NCBI RefSeq assembly: GCF_003286085.1
Contig: NW_020825288.1
Span: 5,146,001-5,210,000 of the forward strand
Length of the DNA: 64,000 nucleotides
Source of the DNA: Drosophila persimilis
Taxonomy: Eukaryota; Arthropoda; Insecta; Diptera; Drosophilidae
Reading direction: 5' to 3'
A program made the translations under genes and the position numbers. This document shows positions 34,274 to 46,956 of this stretch, in pieces; position 1 is the stretch's first letter; every line of letters starts with the position of its first letter. A model generated the notes under the pieces. The model was not told the DNA's origin. It saw only the letters and a program-made list of their open reading frames with translations, and ran no database searches.

Positions 34274-34330
34274 CTGTTATACCCTTATTAGACTACCCTT
34301 GCTGAGGGTATTATGGGTGTGATATGCTGT
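34274..34330. mobile_element. short DINE-type end
   Basis: GTTATACCCTTATTAG is followed by CCCTTGCTGAGGGTATTATG, matching the hairpin that opens INE-1/DINE-1 elements (TATACCCTTGC...GAGGGTATTATA). The following 130 bp are AT-rich and diverged. Confidence 0.5.
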
Positions 34331-37300
34331 TTGAAAGGCAGAGAATGGAGTATTTATTATTGATCGGTGATTAAATATAGAAAAGTCTTCATATATCCCA
34401 GAAATAACGTCTCTAAGCTATAGCTGGAGCCCTAAATCGATCCCAATTATACTCCACCCAAGTCTCCCAGAGTAATGGTAGGGTATCTAAATCTTCGGCA
34501 CCGAGCCGAACCTCCCTTTCTTATTGCTTATGCAGCCAGCCTGTTTACGGGCCAAGTCCTTTCGTCCGTCTATTTACCAGCACTGCAGTTGTTTACTGAG
34601 GTTTCCATCATCCGTTCTCTATCTGCGCTTTTCTGTTTGTTCATTAGCCGCTCGGTCCGTGGCAACCAGCAACAGCAGCAGCAGCACCACCACCAGGACG
34701 AGCACCATCAAGAGCAACATCAGCAAAGGAGCGGCGGCAACATTTTTACTCATCGCTTGTTTTATGCGGTTTCAAATAAATTGCCAGCTAGCATCATTTC
34801 CGCTGCCCCGCCATGATTAAACAGCAACATTTTTGCCCACTCATCAGCCAGAAAGGGGATCCCGATCCCGGGACTCGGCTTTGGCATTCCCTCGGCTGCT
34901 ACCGTATTCATCGTGGATGGCTCATATGCCCAGTATACCCCCAGAAAGTACGCGGCACTCTGTACTTCAGTTTTGAGCACTAGCTACTATTTATGGCCAA
35001 CACTTTGCTGGCCCTGGCGGACGACTGCGACTAAAGCGGGGTCTAGAAAAGGCAATTAAATGATTATTTGTGCTGTTACTTCTTTCCAGTGATTTAATGA
35101 CGTGCTGGAAATATGTTTGCTGTCTGCGTGAGCAGCAAAGAAAGCCGGACAGGGCCGAGGCAGGGGCCAAATGTAATGACCAAAAAACAATTAGGCGGAA
35201 ATCCCCTCCTGCAGCGACTTGTTGGTTGTTGCTCTAGAAACACAATTAATATCAATTTGAATTACTTTTTATGTGTTTCCGCTGAATGGTCCACCTTAAT
35301 ATATCATAATTAGCATTGGGGATCCCTCTTGCTAGAGCCAGGCCCAGCATATGGAATAGACACGGAGGCAAGGTACAAACACAAACAAAAAAAAAAGGTG
35401 CGGCCATTAAATTTGCATACAATTTTGTTCTTCTGTTATCCTTATCGGGAGAATGCTCTAACCGTGTTTGCATAATTTTCCACTTTGTGATTTGGGTTGT
35501 GAAATAGACAAGGGAAAGCCCCGGGTTGATTAATGTTTCTGCCTGATTTCCAGAGTGCTTGACAAGGCATAAATCGCTGGCTACCATGGCATGGCCATTG
35601 TCGGGGCTTATTGGCACATATAATGACAATTATTTAATTGCAAAACACACACACACACAAGCCCCCACACTTTGCGGGGAGGGGAGGGCGTTTCCCAAAT
35701 TAGTTGGACAAACTTTGTCGTCTGATGATACGACTGAATGACAAGTTGAGTTGACTTTTCGACTACAAAAGGGCAAGCAGGAACTCTTGTCTCCGTATAT
35801 CGTTTGCCCTTTAAGCCAGTTGCATTTTCACTCAGACATTGATAAGGTTATTGTCACCACACACACACACGCACACGCACACATGTATACAGGTATGTGA
35901 ATTGCATAACTTGCCAGCATGAGTAAATAAACACAGACACGAAGAACTCAACAAAGCCAAAGTAATTTGCACTCAGGCAGCCCTCTGCCAGTGTAATTTG
36001 AGGTGTTTCCTGTGCGTCTCTGGCTGCTGCTTTGCATAATTATTATTATGATTGCTGAAGTTTTGGCAATTTGGTCAGGCACAAATGAAATTTGGTTGAA
36101 ACTAGAGACGAAAATTCGTCTATAGTTCATCAGACACTCAACCACTCGGACTGGCTCGGGCTGATTTCAATTTGCATAGCAAATAAATGATTTTATAACT
36201 AATTGCAAAATCTTAAGCGATATTTAACAGCCTGTGCAATGGAATATTTCCTCAAATACAGAATAATCCCAACCGCTAACATCTCGAAGCCAGAACTAAT
36301 TACTAATCATTCATGTTTAGTCTACAAACTTCGATTAAAGATGCCCTTTGGCAGTCGCAGCCCAGCAGTTTCCTTGGCTTTAATCTTTCTATCTCAGACT
36401 GGTATTAAATATGGTTTGCCAAACTTTCTTCCCACCAAAAAAGGACAAGAAAGAGGGAACTTGGCTGGCTTGCCAAGAAAACCCCTTGGCCCGAAACCCA
36501 CCCATGGGGAGGACTGTCGGTGAGGCCCACCTGCCGGGCGGTTGCCTTCCTCTAATGGCCGCAATGTGCGCGACCATTAGTGGAACATATGGCCGGCTGG
36601 AGCGGAGCGGGGCGAAGCTTCTCTGGCCCGAAAACTTTTTCGCTGGCCTAAATGTAACTTAATTTTTTGGCTTCCACAGCGGGTCAAACCCAGCTTGTTA
36701 CCGTTACCTTTACCAGACTCGATGCCCGCTCTATAGAGTAATTGGTCCCCGGAGTGCTGCAGCTACTTAGAGACATTGTGTGGTTCAAGCTGTTGGGTGG
36801 AAGGATACCAAGGGTATGCTCTTTGCTCCCATCCCCTCCTTGTGCTCGTGTCAACCATCGAGGAATATTTATGGCACAGGAGGGGCGATAAAAAACGTTA
36901 ACCGTTTGGGCTTAGAGAGCAGGCTTTTCCTCTCTTTTTTCTGCTGGAAAATTAGCGATGGCACTAAATTGTATTTAAGAAATTACCAGCCAAAGTTGTA
37001 TGTAATCGTAGGGCTCCAAATGAAATCTTTAAAGCCCTAAGGCCCAGCACTTTAAGAGCCACGAGCCGAACTAATACTGAGTCTGATATGGAAATGGAAA
37101 CGGAAACCAAAACCAAAGACTCCCACTTATGTAAGGTATGGAAGGTAACTCCAAAGATCGCTCAGGTGTGGCCCTCGTGCGGCTCTCGTGTGTGTGGGCC
37201 AACTCAATTTAACGCCCCGAAGGCAGCAAAGTAGCAGCACAAATAAAGACACACAGCATTCCAGGGATTGCTAGCTCATAAATAGTTAAGCAAGCGAGAT

Positions 37301-39139
37301 GAGAGGCAGGACCTAGTACTACCGAAAAGGGACCTGGGCAGGAAATGGCACAGAGACCCCGGTGCTCCGGTGCTCCGGTGCGAGTGCTGGTCCAAAAGGT
37401 GGGCCTAAAGGTTAACAAAAGGTTCAAGCGAATTTTATGCGCTTGTCAATAAAAGCCCAAGCACACACAGGACCCCAAGAAGGTGACCCCAAAAGCGAAA
37501 GCAAATCAGGCTAAGTGTAGGCATATTGACCTTCATCAGAGCCAACAGCGGGCCAACTCCCACTCCAACTCCCAGCGGACAGAAGCCAGAGCAAATAATG
37601 CCGTGCGGGCTAGGATGTGGAAAAGGACTATAGCGGTACTGGACTGTGATTTGGCGGGGCCTTCACGTGCGACGATTGCTTTGCAATTAGCGCCATTTCA
37701 GCAGTTTCGTCCTGTCGTCGGCTCGTCGTTAATTACCCAAGTCGCCTGCATTTGAAGGCTGTCCGGCACTGGACACCGCCCATCGACGACAGTTTTGTGA
37801 CCCATTTCTGGGCACTAACCATCGCTGTCTGTGTGTGTGTGTGTGCGGAAGAATGGTTAAAAAGGCTCTCATAAATTTGGCACATGCCGAACCACGGGGC
37901 GCATACGTAACGTCTAATCGTATGTAAGACGGCCGGCTCCAATTAGTCGTGTCGCTTTCAAGTGCTGCTCTCTCGCACACACTAGCACTCTCATCCTCAT
38001 CCTTGTCCTCGTTTTTACTATATTTATGCATGTGTGTGTGTGTGTTTGTTTGTAAGTCCCAGTGGTACGTGTGATTGCTGGGAGCCAGGACTCGCTTGGC
38101 GAGTCGCCTAACGAGCTAAGCGCCGGGTAGGAGGAGTCCAAACAAAAGCTGCTCCTCCTCGAATGCTGCTGCACAATGGCCGTGCAAGATGGCCGCCGGC
38201 CGTGCCACTTGGCAAGTGTCAACACGAGAAAACAAAAAAAACCTCGACGAAATTTGTGTCATTTTGAAACGGAGAACAAATGCAAATTATGGAAAACAAA
38301 AGGAAGTCACGCATAAACATTTGTTTACATTAAACGTCAAGAGAAATACAGTCGAGCCTTTCGGCAATAAATACGCAAATCCAAAACGCCACAGGATACT
38401 GTGTTCATTATTGTTTGCATACATACGACTACAGTGAGAGAAAGTTCACATACACAGCGGAAGTCCAGACGAGATGTCAGCGCATTCTCACACCCTTTCC
38501 CGCGGTGTACCTATCTTTACCTTACTCCATTTGTGTGGCAGTCAAAAGCACAGCGTGGCACCACAGCTAAGCTTTCAACAACTGGGAAACTTATTCAGGA
38601 TTTAATATTAAATGTCGAAAGCGGCCCACATGCTGTGCTCGCAAGACACGCAACGCGGGAGCGGAGTGAATTATTAGTTATTTCGAACACATTCCAGGCA
38701 AATGGGTTACTGCTACTTTGGCTCTAATGTTATAATTGGGTCGGGAATACGGAGCCAGTGCCATATGGCAGAGGCGTCGACTTACCGGCGGCACTCTGCG
38801 GCAACTAAAGTCTGTCATGCAACAAAACAAGCGACTAACGATAGGCGGGTCCCCAATCTCCTGCTGCCATAATGACTTCATTTTCCAGTCCCCCACCCCG
38901 ACAACAGGATGAAACACCTAATCCTGACAAGAAATTGCATTGCGAAATGCATATCGTACACCGTGTGGCATTCAACAGAAGTGTGAATTATAAACACGCA
39001 GGGTCCCACCACAGGGGTGCCTTTTAATAAGCCACCAGGAAAGTGAAGCGGTCAGTGGCGGTGGCATAAAAAACGTTGCAAGTTCCAGGCGATAATAGTA
39101 CTCAACAACAGGAACCAAAAGGAATTGCAGTCGAAGTTT
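34331..39139. other. non-coding stretch
   Basis: CAG/CAC triplets occur near 34.67 kb, CA runs near 35.64 and 35.86 kb, a GT run near 37.83 kb and CCGGTGCT units near 37.37 kb. A hairpin (CTAATGG/CCATTAG, with inner CGCA/TGCG) lies at 36552-36580. Two ATGGC cores occur at 38176 and 38189. No gene is recognised. Confidence 0.55.
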
Positions 39140-39300
39140 ATGATACCCTCTCAGAGAGATCAAAGCAACAAATGTCATACAGAGTTCCGATAAAACACCT
39201 CTTTTACTGAACAATTATTTGGCTGTTTTCTATATATCAACAATGTCAAAATACCCTCTGCAAGAGCAGTGAAATGAGCTAAAAAAATATGCTAAGAAAA
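39140..39300. mobile_element. possible degenerate DINE-type sequence
   Basis: GATACCCTCTCAGAGAG and, about 100 bp on, AATACCCTCTGCAAGAGC resemble decayed copies of the TATACCCT...GAGGGTA hairpin. Only the end-like words remain. Confidence 0.28.
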
Positions 39301-39593
39301 TTGTTCAATTAATGTAAGCTGCCATGGGTGGCAGAGAGCAGGGGTAAAGCGTTTTTAACGCGCATAATTCTCACACAGATACACACATCTGTACATTGTT
39401 AGTGCCATGTAATTAAGCGCATGCTAAAAAACGGTACGAGTATGCAACAAGAATGTCCCGTATCCAGTGGCAGCGTCGCAGGCCAGAGGCTTCCTTCCAT
39501 GAAGCCACCGATGGTAGTTGTGCCAACCGCCAATCAATAACCGGGCGATGGATGGTGGGCGGGGGGTGGTGATACGCCACTTTAATTGGAGCC

Positions 39594-39797
39594 ATGTCAA
39601 AAACAGGCGAGCCAAGTGCGGAAAAAATCAAATTTATTTTGAAGCTGATGGTGCAACTCCTGTTGGCGCATGTGCCAGATCAATCAATATCAATCCGCAG
39701 CCACATTACGCATACGTCTGTTGTCGGAGCTGTCAGAAACTGTATACGCGGCAAGAAACTAAGGCTTCACGGGGAACTCGTTCTGGGATGTTTTTAG
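39594..39797 (+). CDS. uncertain 67-codon small open frame followed by a strong donor
   Basis: The ATG has a good fly context (AGCCATGTC). The frame encodes a basic product without low complexity: residues 1-12 are polar, a short leucine-rich segment (ILKLMVQLLLA) follows, and the C-terminal half is basic. I recognise no family. Five bases after the stop lies CAG|GTAAGC (39802/39803), one of the best plus-strand donors here, so the frame could sit in an untranslated or coding exon. Equally it may be chance. Confidence 0.15.
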   Translation: MSKTGEPSAEKIKFILKLMVQLLLAHVPDQSISIRSHITHTSVVGAVRNCIRGKKLRLHGELVLGCF

Positions 39798-39989
39798 GCC
39801 AGGTAAGCGCAACATTCACTGTCGCTTGGGCACTCGTATGTATCAAAGGACAGTGCTATATATGGACTTGTGCTTGTCCAGTGGCAGGCGGTCCATTGTT
39901 GTCTGTCAGCCCCTGGTAATTTATGCAAATATACCCAAGGCTTGATACGGACACACGATGCTCGTCAAACTTTCGCCGAGCGCCGAGCA

Positions 39990-40018
39990 AACACACACAC
40001 ACACACACACACGCACAC
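39990..40018. repeat. CA microsatellite
   Basis: CA units with one CG interruption near the end. Confidence 0.95.
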
Positions 40019-40483
40019 AAAACCTGCAGATGTAAACTATTTAGCAAACATTTGCATAAACATGGGTGTGTGCTTTGGCATAATGAAAAGCTGGTCAAAT
40101 ATTTACACACCCTGCAGTAAAGTGACCCACTGTTTGGTGGCCACAAGGGAAAGAGTTATTCCACAATTACAACAAACATCGTGAAAAAATGTATATAATT
40201 TTAGCGGCACAGTGCACCCAGTGGCTCTTTACGGCTGGGCTGCTCATGTCAAGTCCAATAAATTTAATAACGCATACTAAAACCCTAAGCAGACACGCAC
40301 ACGCGAGAGGAAAACTCGAATAAAAAAAGCCGCCAGCGGCAGAGCAAAATGTGTGGAATACAAGTTAAATAGGGTGCAGCATGCGATGAGCGGCGGGCGT
40401 GGAGCATAAACATTTTCCATTCAACTTAAAATTGTTTACAGAATAATGTGAAAATGGCTGCCAAGCAAGTGTTGCCTGGCTCT

Positions 40484-40536
40484 CTCCGCTCTCTCTCTCT
40501 CTCTCTCTATGGGAGTGCGTGTGTGTGTGTGTGTGG
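40484..40536. repeat. CT run followed by GT run
   Basis: A CT tract to about 40508, a 10-base spacer and then a GT tract. Confidence 0.9.
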
Positions 40537-42608
40537 GTTTGTGTGCTTATGTCAAAATGGCGATAAATGTTGCTAAGCGAGAACAACAATATAAACAGCA
40601 GCAGCAGCAAGGGAATTTATGCCAAAGCTGGTGCCTGGCTTCTGGCTCCTGGCCCTATGCCATAAGTTCAATGTTTTTTAAATACCGAAAAAACAATCAT
40701 TGGCAGAACGGGGGCTTTGCATTACACAACATTACGCATACGCCACGCTGGCTTACTGCACAAAATGGCTGCCCGCATGTGACTAACGGAAAGTGGGAGG
40801 TGGAGGGTTCCTCCTGCCTGGAGATTTTATGGCCTGCTAAAGGGCCACATTTTTATACATTTCACGCGCTCACATAAATAACGATTATGCCCCGGCCAAA
40901 CGAAGCAGAAGGTTTATGACTTTTGCCCAGGAGCGACTGCCATTGGCTCTGGCTTGTTGGCCTCGAATTCCTTAAATGGCTTCATTCTGCGGGAAAACTG
41001 TCAATTGACAGCTGCCGGAATAGATGAGTCTAATTTATGTGCATGGGATGTGAGGAAAACGGAATGAAAATGGAAAACTTTCCACTTTCCGACAGAGCCG
41101 GGCGTCTCATATGTGCTGCTGCGCAAAGTTTCCGGTAAATTAATCCAAAGTGTTGCGGTCCAATGGCAACAGACACCGCAAGTCGCAGTCGCAGTCGCAG
41201 TGGCTGTGGCAGTCGCAGTAGAAGTCGGTGGCAAAGTTTTGGCCGGATTGTTCTAAATTCAAAGACAAAACAGTCACGACAACAAGAGGTGGTGCAACAC
41301 CATCCACCATTGCTGCTGCTGATGCTGCAGCACAAATGTCGCTTCCAAATTGTCGCTGGCAGCTGTGGTCGTTCCTGTTGCAGACACAGGAGCAGCGGCA
41401 GCAGCAGTAGGAACAGCCATGGTAACGACACTTGGCGAGGCATCGTCAGCGGAACTGCAGACACGCACTCGAAAATGTTTTAGCTGCAAATGTGTTGTCG
41501 TTGCTGTTGTAATCAACACCCATATATACACACACACACACGCAGACAAGACACATAGATACACTGACACGATGGAAGTTGCCCCGACAAAACCTCAAAG
41601 TTGCAATATAGTGAAAAGTCAATTGCATTTTGATGTTGGCAACGCCGCAGCAGCAGACAAGGCAACAGAAAGGGCAACATTGGCAGGAGCAGAAGCCACA
41701 ATGCATTTGGAGTGCAAGTTCTGGCATCTAATGAAACAATATTCAATTATTTATCACAATAATGGTTACAGCCCGAGAGCACCATGCCAGACACTGACTA
41801 TCGGCAACGTGGCAAAAGCCCAAACTTAATTAGAGCCAGGAAGTGTGTGAGCCTAATGAGAGAGAGAGAGCCTTACTAGTCTGTGTGTATATTATTAAAT
41901 ATAATCAATATGCAAATGACAGCGAAAATTCGAAAATAATTTCCCATCTATGGAAACTGTTTTACAATAGAAATTGATACGAATCAAGGAACATTTTCGA
42001 GCGTTATTACACAACAAATATTTATAATTAGTCTTGATTAAGGTGTGAATAATGCGGTTTATAAAATATTCCAATTTCGTGCACAAATTAGTTTTGTACA
42101 TGCTTTCCAGATGAATGGCCAACAAATTGCAGTTTAATTACATCAAAACAGTTCGCAAAATTGAAATTAGCACAACATGTTTGCAAGCCGAACTTTTGGC
42201 CAACTAATGAAACAGCCAATTGAGTTTCGCTGAAATTAAATTAAGCCATAATTTCCACTCGAGGAGTAGTATTAACAACTGGGAAGTACAACTCGTATCG
42301 CATGGAAGTGCTTCTCCCCCGTTGCTCTTGTTGCCCGCGCTGGTGTCCTGGTGTCGTGTCAACACCTTGTCAAACTTTCCCCTCAAGTGTGCCAATTGGT
42401 AACAGGTGGCAACAGACAAGGACCTGGGCAACTTACTTCTATTTCAATGCATGTCAACTGGGAATGTCAGTTGGCCTTTTTGGCCACCATGCGCATAAAT
42501 GAAAAACGTGCTCGAGTTGCTCGAGTTAACTTCCTCACTGTTACCTTTTATGTACCTTCTGTGCCATTCTCCGAGCACCAACAGAATTCTCTGAATTTTT
42601 TTTCCCAG

Positions 42609-42742
42609 CCAACTTCCATTTGCAAATCATGATTGACATGCGAGTTGCCGGAGAAATGAAAAAATACACCAGGCGTCTCTATTTGCATTTCACTGTAACT
42701 TCCACTGCACCCTCTCTTTTGGCACTACGAAATGTAACTTGA
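42609..42742 (+). other. region after a strong acceptor, possible small terminal exon
   Basis: Eight T, three C and AG (ending 42608) form a strong plus-strand acceptor. After it one frame is open for 44 codons to TGA at 42740-42742, with an internal ATG at 42629 (37 codons). Residues include MIDMRVAGEMKKYTRRL. The sequence is not low-complexity and is not recognised. No donor follows. Confidence 0.18.
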
Positions 42743-43488
42743 TTTTAATTAGCCGAGCAGCTGCAAAGTGAAAAAGTTGTTGAAAGTTTGCTCAATTGAT
42801 TTCGCAAAGTAATTTGATAAGCACAACATTTTTAAACACAATTTGGCCGGGACAAAAGTTGCAATCATTAAATATTTTCATTTTCGTTTTACATTTTCAC
42901 TTCTCGCAACAGATTCTAGTAATTTGAGTTACCCATTCATAATGAAATTCGCACTATTTTCCATAGAATTCAATTAAGAACTTTTCGTGTCTGCCGCAGA
43001 CGGGGCTACGGCTTCGACCATCAACCCAACTTTAAACTTGTTCGACGTTTTGTTGCTCTGGCCCCCGGACAATCTCCTCATGAATTTCTATTCTCCATTT
43101 ATGGCGTAGACTTTCTTGAAGATTTTCCCATGTCAAAGTCGTGAAGTTCCGAAATGTATAAATTTAGTTAGCTTAAGCCTAAAACTTTTGACAGCGGTCA
43201 AGGAAATTGTGCTCGGCTGGAAATTTATGGTCCAAATTAAAGATGACAAATTAATTATACGCCCTGTGAGCCAACTGTGAGCTTCCGTGCCAGCTGGGAT
43301 TGCATTAAAAGAGACGTGGCTGGGAGTTTCGAGTTCATTTATTATTCCTACCTATGCACAAGTCTGCCTTCAGTTCTTTTGTGTCGCCAATCCTTGACTC
43401 CTGAGCACTCCAGTCGACTCGACTATATCCGGCATCGATTCCACTCCACCTCACGCTGCCTCCCCCACTCGAGGAGTTGGCTTGTCTA

Positions 43489-43650
43489 TTTCGTATACCC
43501 TTGCAAAGGGTATTCTATTCCAGAGCCTTGGAAGGCATCAACGTCTTGTATTACCGGCTGAAACTTTCCTATAGAAATAATCGTTCGAAAACCATAAATA
43601 TTTGTGGATAAATTTCTTAAATTTTCGATGAATGTTTAAGGGTATAAACA
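43489..43650. mobile_element. short DINE-type element
   Basis: It opens TATACCCTTGCAAAGGGTA, the classic INE-1/DINE-1 start hairpin, in plus orientation. About 145 bp on it has TTAAGGGTATAAAC, which could be the far end. The conserved core is absent. A perfect initiator, TCAGTC (A at 43668), lies 25 bases after the TATAAA of that end; the spacing is short and I do not call a promoter. Confidence 0.5.
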
Positions 43651-46600
43651 GCTTTGGTCTTCACATCAGTCTCTCCTGTGTCGGTTTTGCATTTCTCGTA
43701 CTGCAGTTTGAATTATTGGCAGCGTAAAAACGGTGACAGCCAAGTGCGTGACGTTCTACTGCAATTTTATGTTTGATCCAATGCGTCAGCAGGGGCTGAC
43801 TCTCCACCAACTATGGCTTTCCAAGCGAATGGCTGTCCACTCAATCAGGATTTCAAGGATTTGAAGTGACAATCATAATGCAGTCGTTGCATTGGGAATA
43901 TGCTTTGTCTCCGACAGTGCCATAAGGAGAGAAAGAGACAGTAGACAGTGCAAAACGGGGCGGAGGAGGAGACATAATCATTGGGGCGGATTGAGATTTC
44001 CGTTCTTTGGCAGGTAATTGACTTACAGCACTAACAGCACTTGGCCGTGTTTAACTGACGTACTTGAAGGGCAGGACAGTGTAAATGCCCCAAAGTCTGG
44101 CCAGAACTTGTCTAGCAGGGTGATTCCTGATAAGAAGTGCTGTGGGGGGGATGCTGGCAAATGCAAATTTCTCTTCAAAGAATTATAAACTTTATGAAAA
44201 GATATTTTCACTTTGACCTTACCTAATCTACACCAAGCTTGACCACTCTCCGCACACGACTACCCCTGATGGGGTCTCGGCTCTCTGTTGCGCTTCACTT
44301 CAACAGGCGAAAGTTTATGGCCAAAAGCCACAGCCCACACATCCCGACGCCCACAAAACACGACTCTTTCCTCAGACAACACCGCCACTCCTGCTCCAAC
44401 GCCTCCTCCTCCTCCTCCTCCTCCTGCTGGCTGGTTGCCTCCTTTGACATGCCACAGGAGTGACCTGAGAGCAGGAATTGCACGTAGCCAAAACTTGTTC
44501 GTACTTTCTCATAGTCGAATTTCTTTCCTCTTTTCTCGTTTTTCCTCTCGATTCCTTTTTGTTTCAGCTTCATTTTTGGCTTTCTGAGGCTTCTTATTCT
44601 CCTCATTTTTTCTTTGTGCATTTTTGTGCTAAGTTCTCTCTATTATTTGCTCTGACCACATTTTTCTAGTTTTTGCACGTTTCTACTTTATTACCGTTCA
44701 CTCCGTTTCTCTGTCTCTCTCTCTCTCTCTCTGCCTCTCCATCCACCGCCTCCTCTTGTGTCTCTTTTATGGCCTGGCCAACACGAGAAAAAAAGTGGCT
44801 ACCACAAACTATACAAGCATCTAGACAGACAAACTGCGGTCAAGATGGCTCTGCTCTGCCATCTCTTTGTGTTCGGCAATTTCTAATTTCGGGCATTTAC
44901 AACAAAATAATGTAATGTTTGTTTGCAACGGCACCGCACCGCACCAAATTCCGATACTACATAGATAACTTAACAACTTAATGGCCAACCGCAAGTAAAG
45001 AAACTTTATAGGAATACTCGTAGGGCCTTGGGCTTTCGATTGGGCTTTTGATTGGGTGTTGGGAGGTCGATGTGGATGTGGGTAAGCACACACAAAAGGA
45101 GCTCACAGAAACCAAAAAGTGAACGACAACACTTTGCTGTACATAAATCAATTGGGAGCATCGGAAGACGGGGTCCAGAGCGGAGCAGAGCAGGCGGAAT
45201 CAGGGGAATCAGAGCGATTACTTATGTCAGCACAAAAACACAAAGCAGGACAATGGATCTACTCGGGTGGGTGGATCACTAGGCTGCATGGAGGAATCCA
45301 CCACCCCAAGGGGTCAACAAAAGGTGCAGGCCTCCTGCCGCTGCCGCTGCCGCTGCACACACTCAATGGAGGCGGCGGAGAATCAATGGGAGGTGAGCCC
45401 TAAATCAATGGAAGGTGGAAGCAGCAGGGGCCTTGGAATCAGGGCAGATGCAAAAGCATTTCGAGGTAAACATGTTGGCAAAGTGTTACAAGTGTTGCAA
45501 ATCTCTTTGGCTGCCTCGGCCTGCGGTTGTGCCCGGGCCGGGGGAGAGGAAGGGCCTGGCTGAACCAGAGATTGGAGCAGAAGTTGGCCAAGTGTAAGTC
45601 CTTGGCTTAGGCTGGGAGCCTGGCGATTGGGAAAGTAGTTTGCATGTCGCGGTGAGGGGATTATAAACAGGTTGACTTATTCGCACACATGCACACACAC
45701 AGAACCCTCCTCTCCTCTGAAGGACTCTCCCGAAATGAGCAAATCAAACGGCTGCACAACAATGTTGGGTCAACGAGGGTTGAGTGAGCCATTCCATACG
45801 ATATTTATAGGGAAAACAACTTTCTGGTGTCGTGATTTATGAACGTTTCAACTTTTCCACCTTATCAGCAAAAGTTTTGTTCACTCTATTTTCCGACATA
45901 GCCGGAACGCGGTCTGGCATATGGCTGGGTCTGCGTAGGTGAGGACTTTTAATATGCACACAGACACGCACCACACTCTAAACCTCCACCTCCACCCCTG
46001 ACTGTCTGCTGGTGGTGTCGCCTCCCCACCCTCCTCGTGGCTGTCCACCCCTTTTCTCCCGATGGTGCCAAGGGCAAGTTGCGGACTGGCGGGAGCTAAA
46101 CTTTGGCGTACAACAAAATTTCGCAAAGCATTTTATCACGTTACGCTTTCAACTGGCTATAAAAATGCATTCACATTCTGCTCGGCTGGCTCTGACATGA
46201 CGTTGCACCCCCACCCCTCAGACATTATGGCTCCCCCAAAGCTCTGCAGCGGCGACTGTATAGGGGTCTATAAAAATTATGCCCCTAAATCGAGCTGATA
46301 GCGATGTAGACGAGCTGATTGGGGCCGTATTTACCCTACTCAAGCGCTGACAGCGCCAGCCTGAGAAGTCCTTTCAGATTTTACCATGAAAATCGATTCG
46401 AAAATTTATAGCGAGACCTTTGTTGGAATTGCCTTCATAGAGCGGGAGTGCTAAAGCGCGTTTATTGGTATTAACTGAGAGAACTAAAAGGGATTTTACA
46501 TTAGTTTGTCCTGTGATCTATGGGACATTTTTATCACTCTCGAGTAAAGCTGTGCTTGAACTCCCTTTTACTATCTATATCAACATTAATACCAAATGAT

Positions 46601-46690
46601 ACGGCAAAAGAAATATGCAAACGGCTCTCTGTATTCATATCTGCTGGAGCTTTGTGTACTCTGCCAAGGCTTCTTCTTCGTTGTTCTCTA
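43651..46690. other. non-coding stretch
   Basis: Contains a CCT repeat (44402-44425), a CT run near 44.71 kb and GCCGCT units near 45.34 kb. A 94-codon frame at 45119-45403 ends through GAG|GTGAGC (45394) and lacks an ATG start or strong acceptor. CAG|GTAATT lies near 44013. Nothing is recognised. Confidence 0.5.
44402..44425. repeat. CCT triplet repeat
   Basis: Eight tandem CCT units. Confidence 0.95.
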
Positions 46691-46956
46691 GGTGAAGAGT
46701 AAGCTTCGTGTATTCCAGACTGAAGAGCATAGACAAGAACGATACTAGATTTTCAATCCCTCCCCAACCTGCAAACACATCTAAGTCCGGACAATGTGAG
46801 TCCAATATCAAATTGCAATTGAATAGCGATACACAGACAGAGGCTATGGACCAGAATCGATGCAATATTAGATTCCCAGCCCTGTCGAGACCCAGTCCCA
46901 CCCACCACAGTGCCAACCAAGCTGGCGATACTCAAATCAAATCATATGAAATTTAA
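46691..46956 (+). other. exon-like open stretch after a pyrimidine tract
   Basis: A CTTCTTCTTCGTTGTTCTCTAG tract ends at 46691, but the frame directly after it meets TGA at 46693. Using the next AG (46698-46699), one frame is open for about 85 codons to TAA at 46954. Its residues are polar and varied (rich in S, N, Q, T), with no repeat in the DNA. The minus strand also has a 93-codon frame here. Neither is recognised. Confidence 0.2.

Larger units (their letters stand above)
39798..43488. other. non-coding stretch with microsatellites
   Basis: Contains a CA run at 39990-40018, CT and GT runs at 40484-40536, GTCGCA-type units near 41.18-41.22 kb and CA near 41.53 kb. The 159-codon frame at 41350-41829 starts with a non-ATG codon and is Ala- and His/Thr-rich from repeats, so it is rejected. 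About 41.9-42.2 kb is AT-rich. Confidence 0.55.

Noticed and set aside
41350-41829. 159-codon frame
   Set aside because: Non-ATG opening; Ala and His-Thr runs come from triplet and CA repeats.
43643-43671. TATAAA plus perfect initiator TCAGTC as a promoter
   Set aside because: Spacing of 25 bases is too short and the TATA belongs to the end of a DINE-type sequence.
44000-44020. Plus-strand CTTTGGCAG|GTAATT as a recursive splice site
   Set aside because: GTAATT is a poor donor and lacks the GTAAGT needed for a ratchet site.
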